Source: Ancylostoma caninum (taxonomy: Eukaryota > Nematoda > Chromadorea > Rhabditida > Ancylostomatidae). Taken from it: 64,000 nt of DNA. The notes beneath the pieces are model-generated. The model searched no databases and was not told where the DNA came from. It saw nothing but the letters and a program-made list of their open reading frames with translations. The stretch is from the NCBI GenBank assembly GCA_037903475.1, contig JBAJFG010000029.1, positions 2,405,885 through 2,469,884 on the forward strand, in the 5' to 3' direction. The translations under genes and the position numbers were made by a program. The first letter of the stretch is position 1, and the number at the start of each line of letters is the position of its first letter. Shown piece after piece: positions 58,101 through 64,000 of the stretch.

Positions 58101-60270
58101 CCTTAGTAATAAGTGGAAAAGATGACGAAGGCCAAAACTGAATTGTAGGCGCGACGCGGGAGGGGTAGAATTGCCGAGTAGCACGCACTACCTAACATTT
58201 AGTGCGTAAGCACAAATCCGATTCTTTGTTTTGTCGTTAGACTACCTAATGCTGAGCCTTCTTAGCCCTTCCTAGAGACTTACGTGCGACGTGTCTGACG
58301 TTAGTGATGGAAATGTGGTTATCCTTGCTTTTTTACAAGTTTTCTGCACTTCTTCTATAAATTTTATGCAATGCAGTAGAAGCTATAGGCATAGAATTTT
58401 CGAGAAAACAATATTCATCACTTCTCTCGATTAACGATGTGATTGCACACATCACGACAGTATTTCCTGAAACGGAAATTGCCGAGCCTGTCTTGCGTGG
58501 GAACGGCGTAGCGCTGTCTGTGCGCCTGTCGCCTCTCACGCCTTCTCGCCACTGTGTATATAGTTCTGAGCGTTGAATTGGATTCATTAGTTGTCGTACT
58601 CCAGCGTGAGCGTTCCAAAGCCAGCCGTCCCGTCGTCGCGCTTGCTTCCACCTGTCTTCTCTTGAACTGTTTTTGCGAAGCGCGCCACCAGAACCACTCT
58701 CTGATTAGCGGGCGGTCGTTATGTTTCATTCAAAGTGTCTCATTCAGTGCGTATCATCACTTGCATTATTTTCTGATGTTTCCAAAGTGTTTTGACTGAG
58801 TCAGCGAATTCCAATGAGTTCTTGGTGAGAGTGCTGTGGTTATTGCGTTGTCTCAGTTGGGGCCAAGGGTTTCCATCGGATACGCGGTGTTTCAATTTCT
58901 TCACCACTTTTCCAAATTGTCGTTCTCCAAATCATCCCTAATTCTCGGGTTTCTGAGAATATTTATTGCCCAGAGTAATGTGTTGGTACTTGCCAAGTTT
59001 ACCCATCGGTAACACCACGTACGCCAACATGTTCACTCTGGGTAATCTCGGTGATGCATCTGGGCCCGGGATCAGTTCCCCGATCCTTGATGTCTTTGAG
59101 TAGATCTTACCCATAGGATATCCCTGAATGGATCTGACCCCTCCCTCCTAGTCATGGTTTTTGTGGCAGAATTCGAGAACAACCATCACACTTATCGTTA
59201 GGAGAAAACAGCTCAACAGAGCGATGTGAATCGATGTTAAGCGCTGAGGTCTCGTCCTCTTGTTCTCAAAAATTTAATATTTTCCCAATAGAACTATATA
59301 CCAGTTTTAGTCTGAATTGATTCATTTCAACTGAGAGGAGAGGTGGTTACAGATAGGATCTGGTATTAACGACGATTAACTTTTCTTTCTCTTGATATTG
59401 GCACTAAGTTTCGGATTATATCTGGAAATGGCAGCATTCATTCCAGTAATTTTACCCATTTGGACAACATATGTATTTGTTGTCATGTGATCTTAAATTT
59501 TGTAGGGTTCCATACACGATTCAGGTCTATAGCGGAGTTGGTACTTAGGACCCAGCATGATTTCTTCCTTACATATCGGACCCAAGCAGTGTGGCTGACA
59601 GATGTTATCCCGGGTAAAAGCGGGTCCTTTCTGGGTATTATGCGCATCAGTTACACTTATTTATTACTAGTAGTGGGGAAGATCTATTCAATCTGACCAT
59701 TGTTCCCTCGTTCCTTTATATCCTGAATAATGTTGCAGTGCACTTTCATTTTGAATTCGCTCATACAGTGAAATTAATTTTGTGCCCACGTCAGGCGGCT
59801 TTATATTAGTCTGGCATTCTATAGCCAGTATGATCCAGAATCTTGTTCTGCTCCTCGATCGCATTTTCCGCGTGTCGCACTTCGTTTCATTCCGCTCTTG
59901 TTGGCTCATATCCGCCCGCTTCAGATGTACTCCCACTACCCTCGGCAAGTGTGCATGGACAGCGTCGTGGGTTGCCGTCCATCGCCTCGGGCGCTGATCA
60001 CCTACGAGGTGGTCGAGACTCAACATGACGACATTATGAGGGTTTCGAGCGCTTCACACCTGCAGAACTCGTCCCCTTTGCTGGAAGACAGCATGGATTC
60101 CAACGATTCCCAGCAGGAGACGCCTCGAGTGAGCCCGCAGCACCGGCGACCACGACGAACTCGGCCTCGCAAGCCGCCTGCGCGACAACTCGTCCTTGAC
60201 GAGGAGGAAATGCTCAAGATACCTAGTCCTGATATGCTCAATAGTATGATGCGTGGTGTCGAGCTGAATG
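22182..60270 (+). CDS. Glutamine/methionine-rich nuclear-type protein, copy B (15 exons, 3' end not certain)
   Basis: Exons: 22182-22250, 22464-22607, 23575-23632, 24160-24267, 29378-29446, 29497-29682, 29900-30072, 30536-30634, 31369-31465, 41663-41910, 42121-42243, 45838-45910, 46259-46465, 52119-52150, 59925-60270. Every junction agrees in phase and no stop occurs over about 677 codons. Order of regions: Ser/Gly N-terminus; Gly/Pro segment (QVGFGGPGVQPDNDRF); Q/M-rich blocks; Pro/Gln/Ala-rich block (QRPAYPPGAAPQPPQYAF); a charged segment (VAMKRKDYETGLKDSIRHF); then a Ser/acidic region with the basic AT-hook-like RRPRRTRPRKPP and an acidic DEEEML. It looks like a low-complexity transcription or chromatin regulator, but I cannot name the family. 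From memory the C. elegans PC4 gene T13F2.2 neighbours T13F2.3 (pis-1); conserved synteny would be a useful test. Exons 1-3 and 5-9 are confirmed by copy A; exons 4 and 10-15 rest on splice phase and composition. Confidence 0.8.
22608..23574 (+). other. Intron 2 of copy B, mostly B-specific insertion
   Basis: The matching intron in copy A is only about 200 bases. The extra sequence here is GC-rich near 23080-23350 with C-tracts and contains the hairpin cluster at 22895-23045. Confidence 0.6.
22895..23045. repeat. Cluster of three copies of an arm that can pair in alternative hairpins
   Basis: GCTGATGTTCAGCT (22908), its complement AGCTGAACATCAGTAGCAG (22971) and again GCTACTGATGTTCAGCT (23023) occur in order. 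The second copy can pair with the first (also with flanking TGTGTTTTT/AAAAACA) or with the third (also with CAGTGTC/GACACTG). It looks like a foldback MITE. No repeat-spacer regularity. Confidence 0.6.
24160..24267 (+). CDS. Exon 4 of copy B, absent from copy A
   Basis: The 108-base exon follows GCATTATGCAG and precedes GTAAGA. It enters and leaves in phase 1 and encodes 36 codons without stop, including SWGDMLELSDEVLIRWRIVE, a short amphipathic-looking segment unlike the Q-rich surroundings. Because it is symmetrical, leaving it out keeps the frame. Copy A retains intron similarity right up to this acceptor and then loses the exon. Function unknown; it could also be alternatively spliced. 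Confidence 0.65.
24268..25410 (+). other. Intron 4 of copy B, first part
   Basis: No exon is seen. It includes the 46-base tandem duplication at 24946-25037. Confidence 0.5.
24946..25037 (+). repeat. 46-base tandem duplication
   Basis: Two nearly identical units (24946-24991 and 24992-25037), starting TAGTCCAGGAGGGATGAG and TAGTCCAAGAGGGATGAG, lie directly adjacent. A recent local duplication. Confidence 0.95.
25411..25640. mobile_element. hAT-type MITE with perfect 8-bp target duplication
   Basis: Termini are CAGTGGCGGACGCAG and CTGCGTCCACCACTG, typical hAT ends. CTTTGCAC occurs immediately outside both ends (25403-25410 and 25641-25648), an exact 8-base target duplication. The 230-base body has a GC-rich purine stretch and an AT-rich centre with no gene. 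The intact duplication shows a simple and fairly young insertion into intron 4 of copy B. Confidence 0.92.
25975..26170 (+). repeat. GC-rich tandem repeat cluster (CCGGCYGAGCGGC family)
   Basis: At least five variants of CCGGCCGAGCGGCGGGCG follow each other at roughly 30-40-base spacing. They lie in otherwise AT-rich intron. An inverted cluster of the same motif is at 27270-27385. Confidence 0.8.
26905..26995 (+). repeat. tRNA-like sequence (Leu/Ser type), probable SINE head or pseudo-tRNA
   Basis: TGGCCGAGTGG at 26922 is a textbook A box of long-variable-arm tRNAs, and GAGTTCGAATCC at 26976 is a B box at plausible distance. I could not pair a full acceptor and anticodon stem by eye, so a functional tRNA is not claimed. 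Confidence 0.5.
27270..27385 (-). repeat. GC-rich repeat cluster, inverted relative to 25975-26170
   Basis: It contains CCGGCCGAGCGGCGG and its complement GCCGCTCGGCCGG several times, including a self-complementary CCGGCTGGGCCGG. Flanking sequence (GAGTGTCTGAGAT, 27387) resembles the complement of the left cluster border, suggesting both are ends of one 1.4-kb element. Confidence 0.7.
27605..28172 (+). promoter_or_regulatory. Highly conserved CpG-rich intronic block, copy B
   Basis: Counterpart of 4828-5430 in copy A, with long exact stretches, whereas intron sequence around it is much more diverged. It lies about 1.2 kb upstream of exon 5. Candidate internal promoter or enhancer, or a gene-conversion tract. 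Confidence 0.45.
28173..29074 (+). other. Intron 4 of copy B, AT-rich part between the conserved blocks
   Basis: The stretch aligns patchily to 4380-4828 of copy A, with about 300 extra bases here (28270-28560). No exon seen. Confidence 0.5.
29075..29377 (+). promoter_or_regulatory. Conserved block and possible internal SL1 acceptor before exon 5
   Basis: The central part is nearly identical to 4138-4380 of copy A. TATTTCAG ends at 29377, then CG and ATG GAC, in frame with the whole downstream protein. An acceptor two bases before an in-frame ATG is typical of trans-spliced nematode starts, so a shorter isoform beginning MDGCGQMQPRMGTP is plausible. Confidence 0.45.
33118..33280 (+). repeat. 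Two long poly-G tracts
   Basis: Runs of 15 G (33118-33132) and 12 G (33269-33280). Similar tracts occur at 39652-39666 (15 G), 39953-39975 (23 C), 42508-42520 (13 G), 46060-46073 (14 G) and 56354-56364 (11 C). Confidence 0.95.
36768..37330 (+). repeat. Imperfect tandem duplication, unit about 285 bases
   Basis: 36768-37052 and 37053-37330 align end to end: GTAGATAGCATGT/GTAGATATCATG, ATTGAATAAAT, TTGCTGTGT, TTGCCATGGGT and ATGGCTTTTAGTCTT recur in the same order. Divergence suggests an old local duplication inside intron 9. Confidence 0.85.
39953..39975 (+). repeat. 23-base poly-C tract
   Basis: The longest homopolymer in the window. As poly-G on the template strand it could form a G-quadruplex. 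Confidence 0.95.
41663..41910 (+). CDS. Exon 10 of copy B, Pro/Gln/Ala-rich
   Basis: The acceptor TTTCAG and donor GTTCGA border 248 bases that join exon 9 in phase 1 and leave in phase 0. It encodes GYPAGMQGVPQQQQQPQG, then proline-rich and Ala/Gln-rich stretches ending YQQQMYQRQQQ. Composition matches the preceding Q-rich exons, so it is the same protein despite the 10-kb intron. Confidence 0.85.
42244..45837 (+). other. Intron 11 of copy B (3.6 kb)
   Basis: T-rich with short frames only; includes 13 G at 42508-42520. Nothing gene-like recognised. Confidence 0.55.
47163..47268. repeat. Palindromic repeat (foldback)
   Basis: ATTTCAACCGCTTTA (47171) and TAAAGCGGTTGATAT (47242) are near-perfect reverse complements, with further pairing inward (CTTTCGGCGCTG against CAGCGGTGGTCGAAAG). 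A small hairpin or MITE remnant about 250 bases upstream of the cysteine-rich ORF. Confidence 0.7.
47514..47729 (+). CDS. Small secreted cysteine-rich protein, microseminoprotein/VWC-like (putative nested gene)
   Basis: A 71-codon frame, start at 47514 or more likely the second Met at 47520. Residues 3-18 (MSALKVLICLLLTLAA) form a clear signal peptide; the mature part is Gln/Leu-rich, then holds basic RTR at 35-37 and ends in DNCHFCSCYVNSLSCC at 47-62. The spacing C-x2-C-x-C-x6-CC, and even DNC..C.CY....SCC, is the pattern I know from beta-microseminoprotein; VWC-type domains share a similar CxxCxC core. It lies on the same strand inside intron 13 of the Q-rich gene. It is shorter than the usual family (about 90 residues), so it may lack an exon, be a fragment, or be a minimal derivative. 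No poly(A) signal is seen close downstream. A competing reading, an exon of the host gene in another frame at 47580-47631, is weaker. Confidence 0.5.
   Translation: MTMSALKVLICLLLTLAADEIQLQAPLLLQQAAFRTRSVGTKSPYMDNCHFCSCYVNSLSCCHTRAHIRKQ
48125..48237 (+). repeat. Dispersed short repeat, relative of 58970-59072
   Basis: It starts CCAGGGTAAGCATG, has an internal TTTACCC and ends ATCCTGGATAATCCCAGTGA and GGCCCACAT. The same landmarks in the same order occur at 58970-59072. Confidence 0.65.
52119..52150 (+). CDS. Microexon 14 of copy B (candidate)
   Basis: GTTTCAG and GTATGTAAG, both strong signals, border 32 bases that take phase 1 from exon 13 and hand phase 0 to exon 15. It completes an Ala codon and encodes LQLRRKLRTE. 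Exons 13 and 15 cannot be joined in frame without something of this phase type, which supports it. No paralogous copy is available for comparison. Confidence 0.5.
53936..54160 (+). promoter_or_regulatory. CRE and TATA-box promoter-like site inside intron 14
   Basis: The perfect 10-base palindrome GTGACGTCAC (53936-53945), a CREB/ATF-type site, lies about 70 bases upstream of TATATAAG (54015-54022). AATAAA follows at 54150. The short interval between contains only a 24-codon frame from 54025, too close to the TATA box to be translated from its own start. If transcribed this would be a small RNA or the start of an unseen gene; it may equally be an alternative promoter for exon 15. Confidence 0.4.
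58970..59072 (+). repeat. Dispersed short repeat with inverted ends
   Basis: CCCAGAGTAATGTGTTGG and CCAACATGTTCACTCTGGG form an inverted pair of about 18 bases around a 40-base loop, followed by GGTGATGCATCTGGGCCC. Related to 48125-48237. Confidence 0.7.
59925..60270 (+). CDS. Exon 15 of copy B, with basic AT-hook-like and acidic motifs
   Basis: Acceptor CCGCTTCAG is followed directly by ATG TAC, and the donor is GTGAGT. The 346 bases are open only as MYSHYPRQVCMDSVVG and onward, through a Ser-rich segment (SSASHLQNSSPLLEDS), the basic HRRPRRTRPRKPPARQ and the acidic LDEEEMLKIPSPDML. GC-rich coding sequence stands out from the T-rich introns. The ATG at the acceptor means it could also be the first exon of a separate trans-spliced transcript; a CpG-rich stretch at 58480-58720 would be a candidate promoter. 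Confidence 0.8.
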
Positions 60271-60508
60271 GTGAGTTTCGAAGAATTCCAGAAGATTCAG
60301 GATTATTGGTAAAATAGCGTTACTATTCAGTACTATCAGATATACTGTTTTTAGGTGTCTTCTTGATTTTAGTAGCTCTGGAAGGGTGACGGTCAAGAGG
60401 TGCACTCGAGAAATTGTCGCACCTCTCTCGCACATCGCTCGCACCTATAATTGCGGGTGTCGTGTAAGAGCTGCCCATATCGGCATCAGCTGTTACCTGC
60501 TAATGTAG

Positions 60509-60567
60509 GCGGTCCTACGAACCGAGCTCTGCCGCCAGAAATGTCGCGCTCGGCAGGAGGCAGTTGA
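60509..60567 (+). CDS. Possible terminal exon after exon 15
   Basis: TGCTAATGTAG precedes a short GC-rich stretch that, taken in phase 1 from exon 15, reads GGPTNRALPPEMSRSAGGS and stops at 60565. The other frames are also open over this short length, with a donor at GTGTAC (60570), so the choice is uncertain. Confidence 0.3.
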
Positions 60568-61808
60568 AGGTGTACACTAGACGCGGACATCGCGGATTTA
60601 AAGCTGCTGAGAACTTTTGGTGCTAGGATGCCAAAACCTTATACACCCATGCAACCATAAAATCCACTGTTAGCAGTACATACGCAATATATGTATACGC
60701 TACTAATGCCTAAATATATAAATAATCAAGAAAACGGTAAAAATTTGTCGACTGTGCGTAGAAACTACGGTGAGGTTTTGACTATTGATCTTGCAGAATG
60801 TACCTCAGCAGCCATGTAGACATGATCGGCTTGGACTTCAACATTCCCATGGTTTTTAGAGAGAGAGGTTTAGCACCACTCGTATTTTGCGACTATGTAA
60901 ATTATTTTTCAAAAAAAATTGACTGGTTTGTGCCTGTTTTCAGTGGGAGTTTGCTATTACTATAGCACGAAGTCTATAAGTAATAAGTTGCAGGTCTAGA
61001 TCATAACGTCAAACGAAACTCGTAGGGCACGTCTATGACTAACTAATTTGTCTTGAGGTGTTGTCAGACGATCTCCCCAAGCCCTAGTTCTCCATTTGCA
61101 GGGATTTTTCCTTTCTAGGGATATGCTACAGGCAAAGTTGATCCTTTCCTGGAGTGCTAGGTCACTTTCGCAGACAGGACTGATATTCTGGATACTCCCT
61201 TTATTTTCTGGGCAATGTTCTAGGTTACGTAGAATATTGAGTCTGCATAATCTTCCCGATGCTCGGTAGGAGAATATCAGTTGAACAGTCCGAATCCCAG
61301 CTGAACAGACGAACAGTCTTCCAAGCTTTTTCAGGCAAAAGAGACATTCTCTAGCTTTTTTTTAACGAGCAGCAAATCCCGTGTCAAGACTTGAGGTTCT
61401 AAGCACGGAGTAGTGGGTGGTGAAGTCAGGCAAGGCCAATGATCATCAAAACAAAGTTTGAGGAGGCACTTCAACGAACCCACAAAAGAATCAAAAAGCA
61501 CCTACCTCTGCTATTTCTGCTCATGTGATAAAGGTATTCACAAAACTCACTGAATTAGATAAATTGTCAAGTTGAGAAGTGCTTCCAACTTCAAGGATAT
61601 ATTTATTTGCGTTAAAATTTCACTACAATAGCTTATCTTTAAGTGATCTAGCTGGAATCTTTCTGATACCACTGTGACTCAAAGGATCAAGTCAATGATT
61701 GACAGCTTAATTTTGGATCTCATACTCATTCACTTACGTTGAGATATTAGAAAACATTTTGCTTGAACTAATTTCTTTCGATATTGTCAAGCACTATAGT
61801 GCTGGATG

Positions 61809-61846
61809 GACCGTCGTTACAGTAGTGTACCACTGTAACGACGGTC
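61809..61846. repeat. Perfect 15-bp stem, 8-base loop hairpin
   Basis: GACCGTCGTTACAGT (61809-61823) and its exact complement (61832-61846) enclose AGTGTACC. Followed by GATCGCGCGCGACA. Confidence 0.9.
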
Positions 61847-62465
61847 GATCGCGCGCGACAATATGTACGAGTTGTCTCGCTGGCTGTCTTATCTAGCTAT
61901 GAAGGGTTTAGAGGCAGACGGATACTGTAGCCATGCCTGCCTCTGCCTGTGGGAAAGTGCGGTCGAGGTGCGACATGACCCAGCTAACGACCGAGCGCAC
62001 CTCTTGACTCGGACCCCTCTGGAATAATGCATACTTTGCCTGCTTTGTCCACAACATGCCTTTTTGGAAATTCAAGGGGAAAGGAAGAAATTCAAGCATA
62101 TTTGCTTTTCCTATCCTGGATTGTCTTTTTTTTTCGAACAAGAAATGATGGGCGAAAATGAATTTGCATGCAAAGCAGAATTACTTCATTTAGAAAAAAA
62201 AACTCAGTTGTCTGATCATTCCGTTCTTCTGCTAAGACCTTGGAATTGTTTTTTTTTGGTTCCATTCGTCTCAGTTGGTTAGTTAACCGTGAAAGTAACC
62301 TTTAATTTGGTTAGATGAATTATTATCTGGAACCTGGACTCTTTTCGACGTACTGATTTGTATCGCTCCTCTTTGCAGAGATTTTCTTGCGTCATGTGCT
62401 TCTGATCTAGGGTGTTCTAGGTAATGCATGCCTTGAATGGAGTTGAAAGGCTAACAACTGCCCTT

Positions 62466-62924
62466 CTAGGGAGAGAGGATTCTGTCTTGGAATTGAAGAT
62501 CCTCGTACATTTGATTCCAAGCATCGTAGTTATTGCATATAGTGGTGCAACTGCAGAATGAGTGCTTCTTTTCACGTACAGCAATGAGATTTCTACCATT
62601 ATCGTGGTAGAACTTGTCCAAACCTCGAGCAAAGCGGCAGTTATTGTCAATGTGATCTTTAATCATGGAACTAGTAACTAAAATTTTTAGAATTTGAAGT
62701 ACTTCCACGCCTAGGGCTCTTGGGAAGGCTGTATTTTGCTCTGGTTGGTAAGGTTTCAGTCGCGTTAAACCTTTGAACCCGTTATGCTTTAGGATTTGCA
62801 AAGGAATTCCCTGTAAAATTAGCCTTCGCTGACGTTTGTTCCGCCCCTCCCTTTGAGAGTCATTACTATGTTCTCTGATCTGACTGATTTCCACCGTTAG
62901 TGGTGGATTTGGTTGACTACACAT
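62466..62924 (-). CDS. Unrecognised 152-codon open frame
   Basis: The longest uninterrupted minus-strand frame outside repeats, from an ATG at 62924. It is basic, mildly cysteine-containing (SFCSCTTICNNY near residue 120) and without signal peptide, membrane segment or motif I know. It lies antisense to the probable 3' part of the Q-rich gene. It may be chance, a nested gene or a decayed element. Confidence 0.2.
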   Translation of the reverse strand: MCSQPNPPLTVEISQIREHSNDSQREGRNKRQRRLILQGIPLQILKHNGFKGLTRLKPYQPEQNTAFPRALGVEVLQILKILVTSSMIKDHIDNNCRFARGLDKFYHDNGRNLIAVREKKHSFCSCTTICNNYDAWNQMYEDLQFQDRILSP

Positions 62925-63065
62925 ACTTCAGAAGCTTTCTTGAAGCTCATCATGACGAATGCTGCAGCAGCAGTTACTGCATCGTCTCATTAGTTCCCTT
63001 ATTCTGTTCCGCTTGGAACTCCGCATCGTAGTACTGCACTAGCCGGTGTTATGGTTCCTTTTCAG

Positions 63066-63127
63066 AGTTATACCTCTGCACCTGAGTTATTAGAATTACG
63101 ATTTTACACTAGAAAGCAGCTGGAAAG
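63066..63127 (+). CDS. Candidate coding exon with strong splice sites
   Basis: CCTTTTCAG and GTGATA border 62 bases that in phase 0 read SYTSAPELLELRFYTRKQLE, a coding-like helical stretch. It does not join exon 15 directly (exon 15 ends in phase 1), so an intermediate exon or a separate gene is needed. Confidence 0.35.
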
Positions 63128-64000
63128 GTGATAGATTGCACTTCATCTTAATCGCTTGGTCATTAATTCATATTATGAATGTAGGAGCTTCTGAAGGGTG
63201 AATTGTATTCATTGATTACATATCTGTACAGAGAACCTTGAAATGTCACTTTTTTTCGGCGCCAAGTAGTGCCTAGGGAAGTACGCTGCTCTATAGGCTG
63301 AGTTGCACCTTGTCCAAAATGCTCAAATTTATCCTTTGAGACTAATTCTCCAAGAGAAAAAAAGATGTTCTGACTATTACTAGATCTCATCTAAACTTGA
63401 GCACATTTTGGTGTTTTTTTTTTAAAATAATTTCGCTAGTTTAACGTAAGAACAATTCTTAGCACTAGTTCACACCTGGTGCGAGAGAAGGCATATGGCT
63501 CGAACAACTTCAGTGATCGATAAAGCATGAAATGGAATATTTAATTCAAGAAGGAGTAATGAGCTCAGCTCCTTTACCTAAAAGTTTCGCGCATTAACTA
63601 TTCTAGATCCCGTCCGCGTTGACCGCCTTAACATCTAGACGATGGATTCAGTTAGCCTTACGTAATTCCTTTTTTAAACCCTTTTTTCTTCACTGAACAC
63701 ATACACAGTAGACTATACGTATCAAGGTGAAATCATTTAAAACATACAAATATAAACAAATAGGTATCAACAGGCTCTTGATGACATCGTTCAACAGAAA
63801 AAATATTATTTCATTGTCGTTATTTCATCGGTTTTTCGATGGTCTCACTGTTCTGGTCCTTGGGGTGTGTAGAACCTACTGCGGGCTCCCGAAACTTTTT
63901 AAATTACGCATGCATCCGAAGGAAATGTTTGCATGCGCCAATTTCGGGCAATCATATGTTAGCAGGCGATTGCGCTGCTGCTGGTGCTTTTAATTATGCA
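63128..64000 (+). other. No gene recognised to window end
   Basis: AT-rich, with short frames only. The window ends within sequence of unknown role. Confidence 0.45.

Larger units (their letters stand above)
52151..59924 (+). other. Intron 14 of copy B (7.8 kb)
   Basis: No exon is recognised. Notable contents are a promoter-like site at 53936-54160, an open frame after CCTGCAG at 57286 without a convincing donor, a CpG-richer island at about 58480-58720, and a dispersed repeat at 58970. Confidence 0.5.
60568..63065 (+). other. No confirmed gene
   Basis: T-rich intron-like or intergenic sequence. It contains the perfect hairpin at 61809-61846 and an unexplained minus-strand frame at 62466-62924. 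Low-support acceptors at 62381 and 62940 lead to early stops. Confidence 0.45.

Overview
This is eukaryotic DNA, most likely from a clade V (strongylid or hookworm-like) nematode. The evidence is a compact four-exon gene followed about 100 bases after its poly(A) signal by the splice acceptor of the next gene (nematode operon spacing), TTTCAG-type acceptors, start codons sitting just after acceptors (spliced-leader context), short TTAA-flanked palindromic elements and very long T-rich introns. The species is inferred. I see no prokaryotic genes, rRNA or CRISPR array.

Layout. (1) 1-6615, minus strand: an inverted partial paralogue (copy A) of a glutamine/methionine-rich gene, with eight recognisable coding exons all in frame. 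(2) 6.6-19.65 kb: repeat territory with degenerate mariner and LINE remnants, palindromic MITEs, a 1.6-kb foldback with tRNA-like heads and long inverted repeat pairs. (3) 19941-21880: a complete PC4/SUB1 transcriptional coactivator gene. (4) From 22182 to beyond 60270: copy B of the Q-rich gene, in tandem with PC4 and probably the second cistron of an operon. Fifteen exons with matching splice phases can be traced, giving about 677 residues and still open; the largest introns are about 5 to 10 kb. (5) Intronic passengers: a hAT-type MITE with a perfect 8-bp target duplication, GC-rich tandem repeats, a tRNA-like sequence, a possible nested small secreted cysteine-rich gene at 47514-47729, and a CRE/TATA promoter-like site near 54.0 kb.

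Main story: the second cistron was copied in inverted orientation. The breakpoint lies in the intercistronic region, so PC4 was not copied. Both copies keep open frames and splice sites, and in the best exons most differences are synonymous, so copy A looks like a functional or recently functional paralogue. It has lost one exon (exon 4 of B) by a deletion that starts at that exon's acceptor; the exon is phase-symmetrical, so the frame survives. Two intronic blocks upstream of exon 5 are much more alike between the copies than the surrounding introns, and exon 5 begins with an acceptor followed by two bases and an in-frame ATG. This suggests an internal promoter with a trans-spliced short isoform, with gene conversion between the arms as the rival explanation.

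Limits: exons were called by eye from splice sites, phase and A/B comparison. Identity of the Q-rich protein is unknown to me. Exons after 46465 rest on B alone and are less certain.
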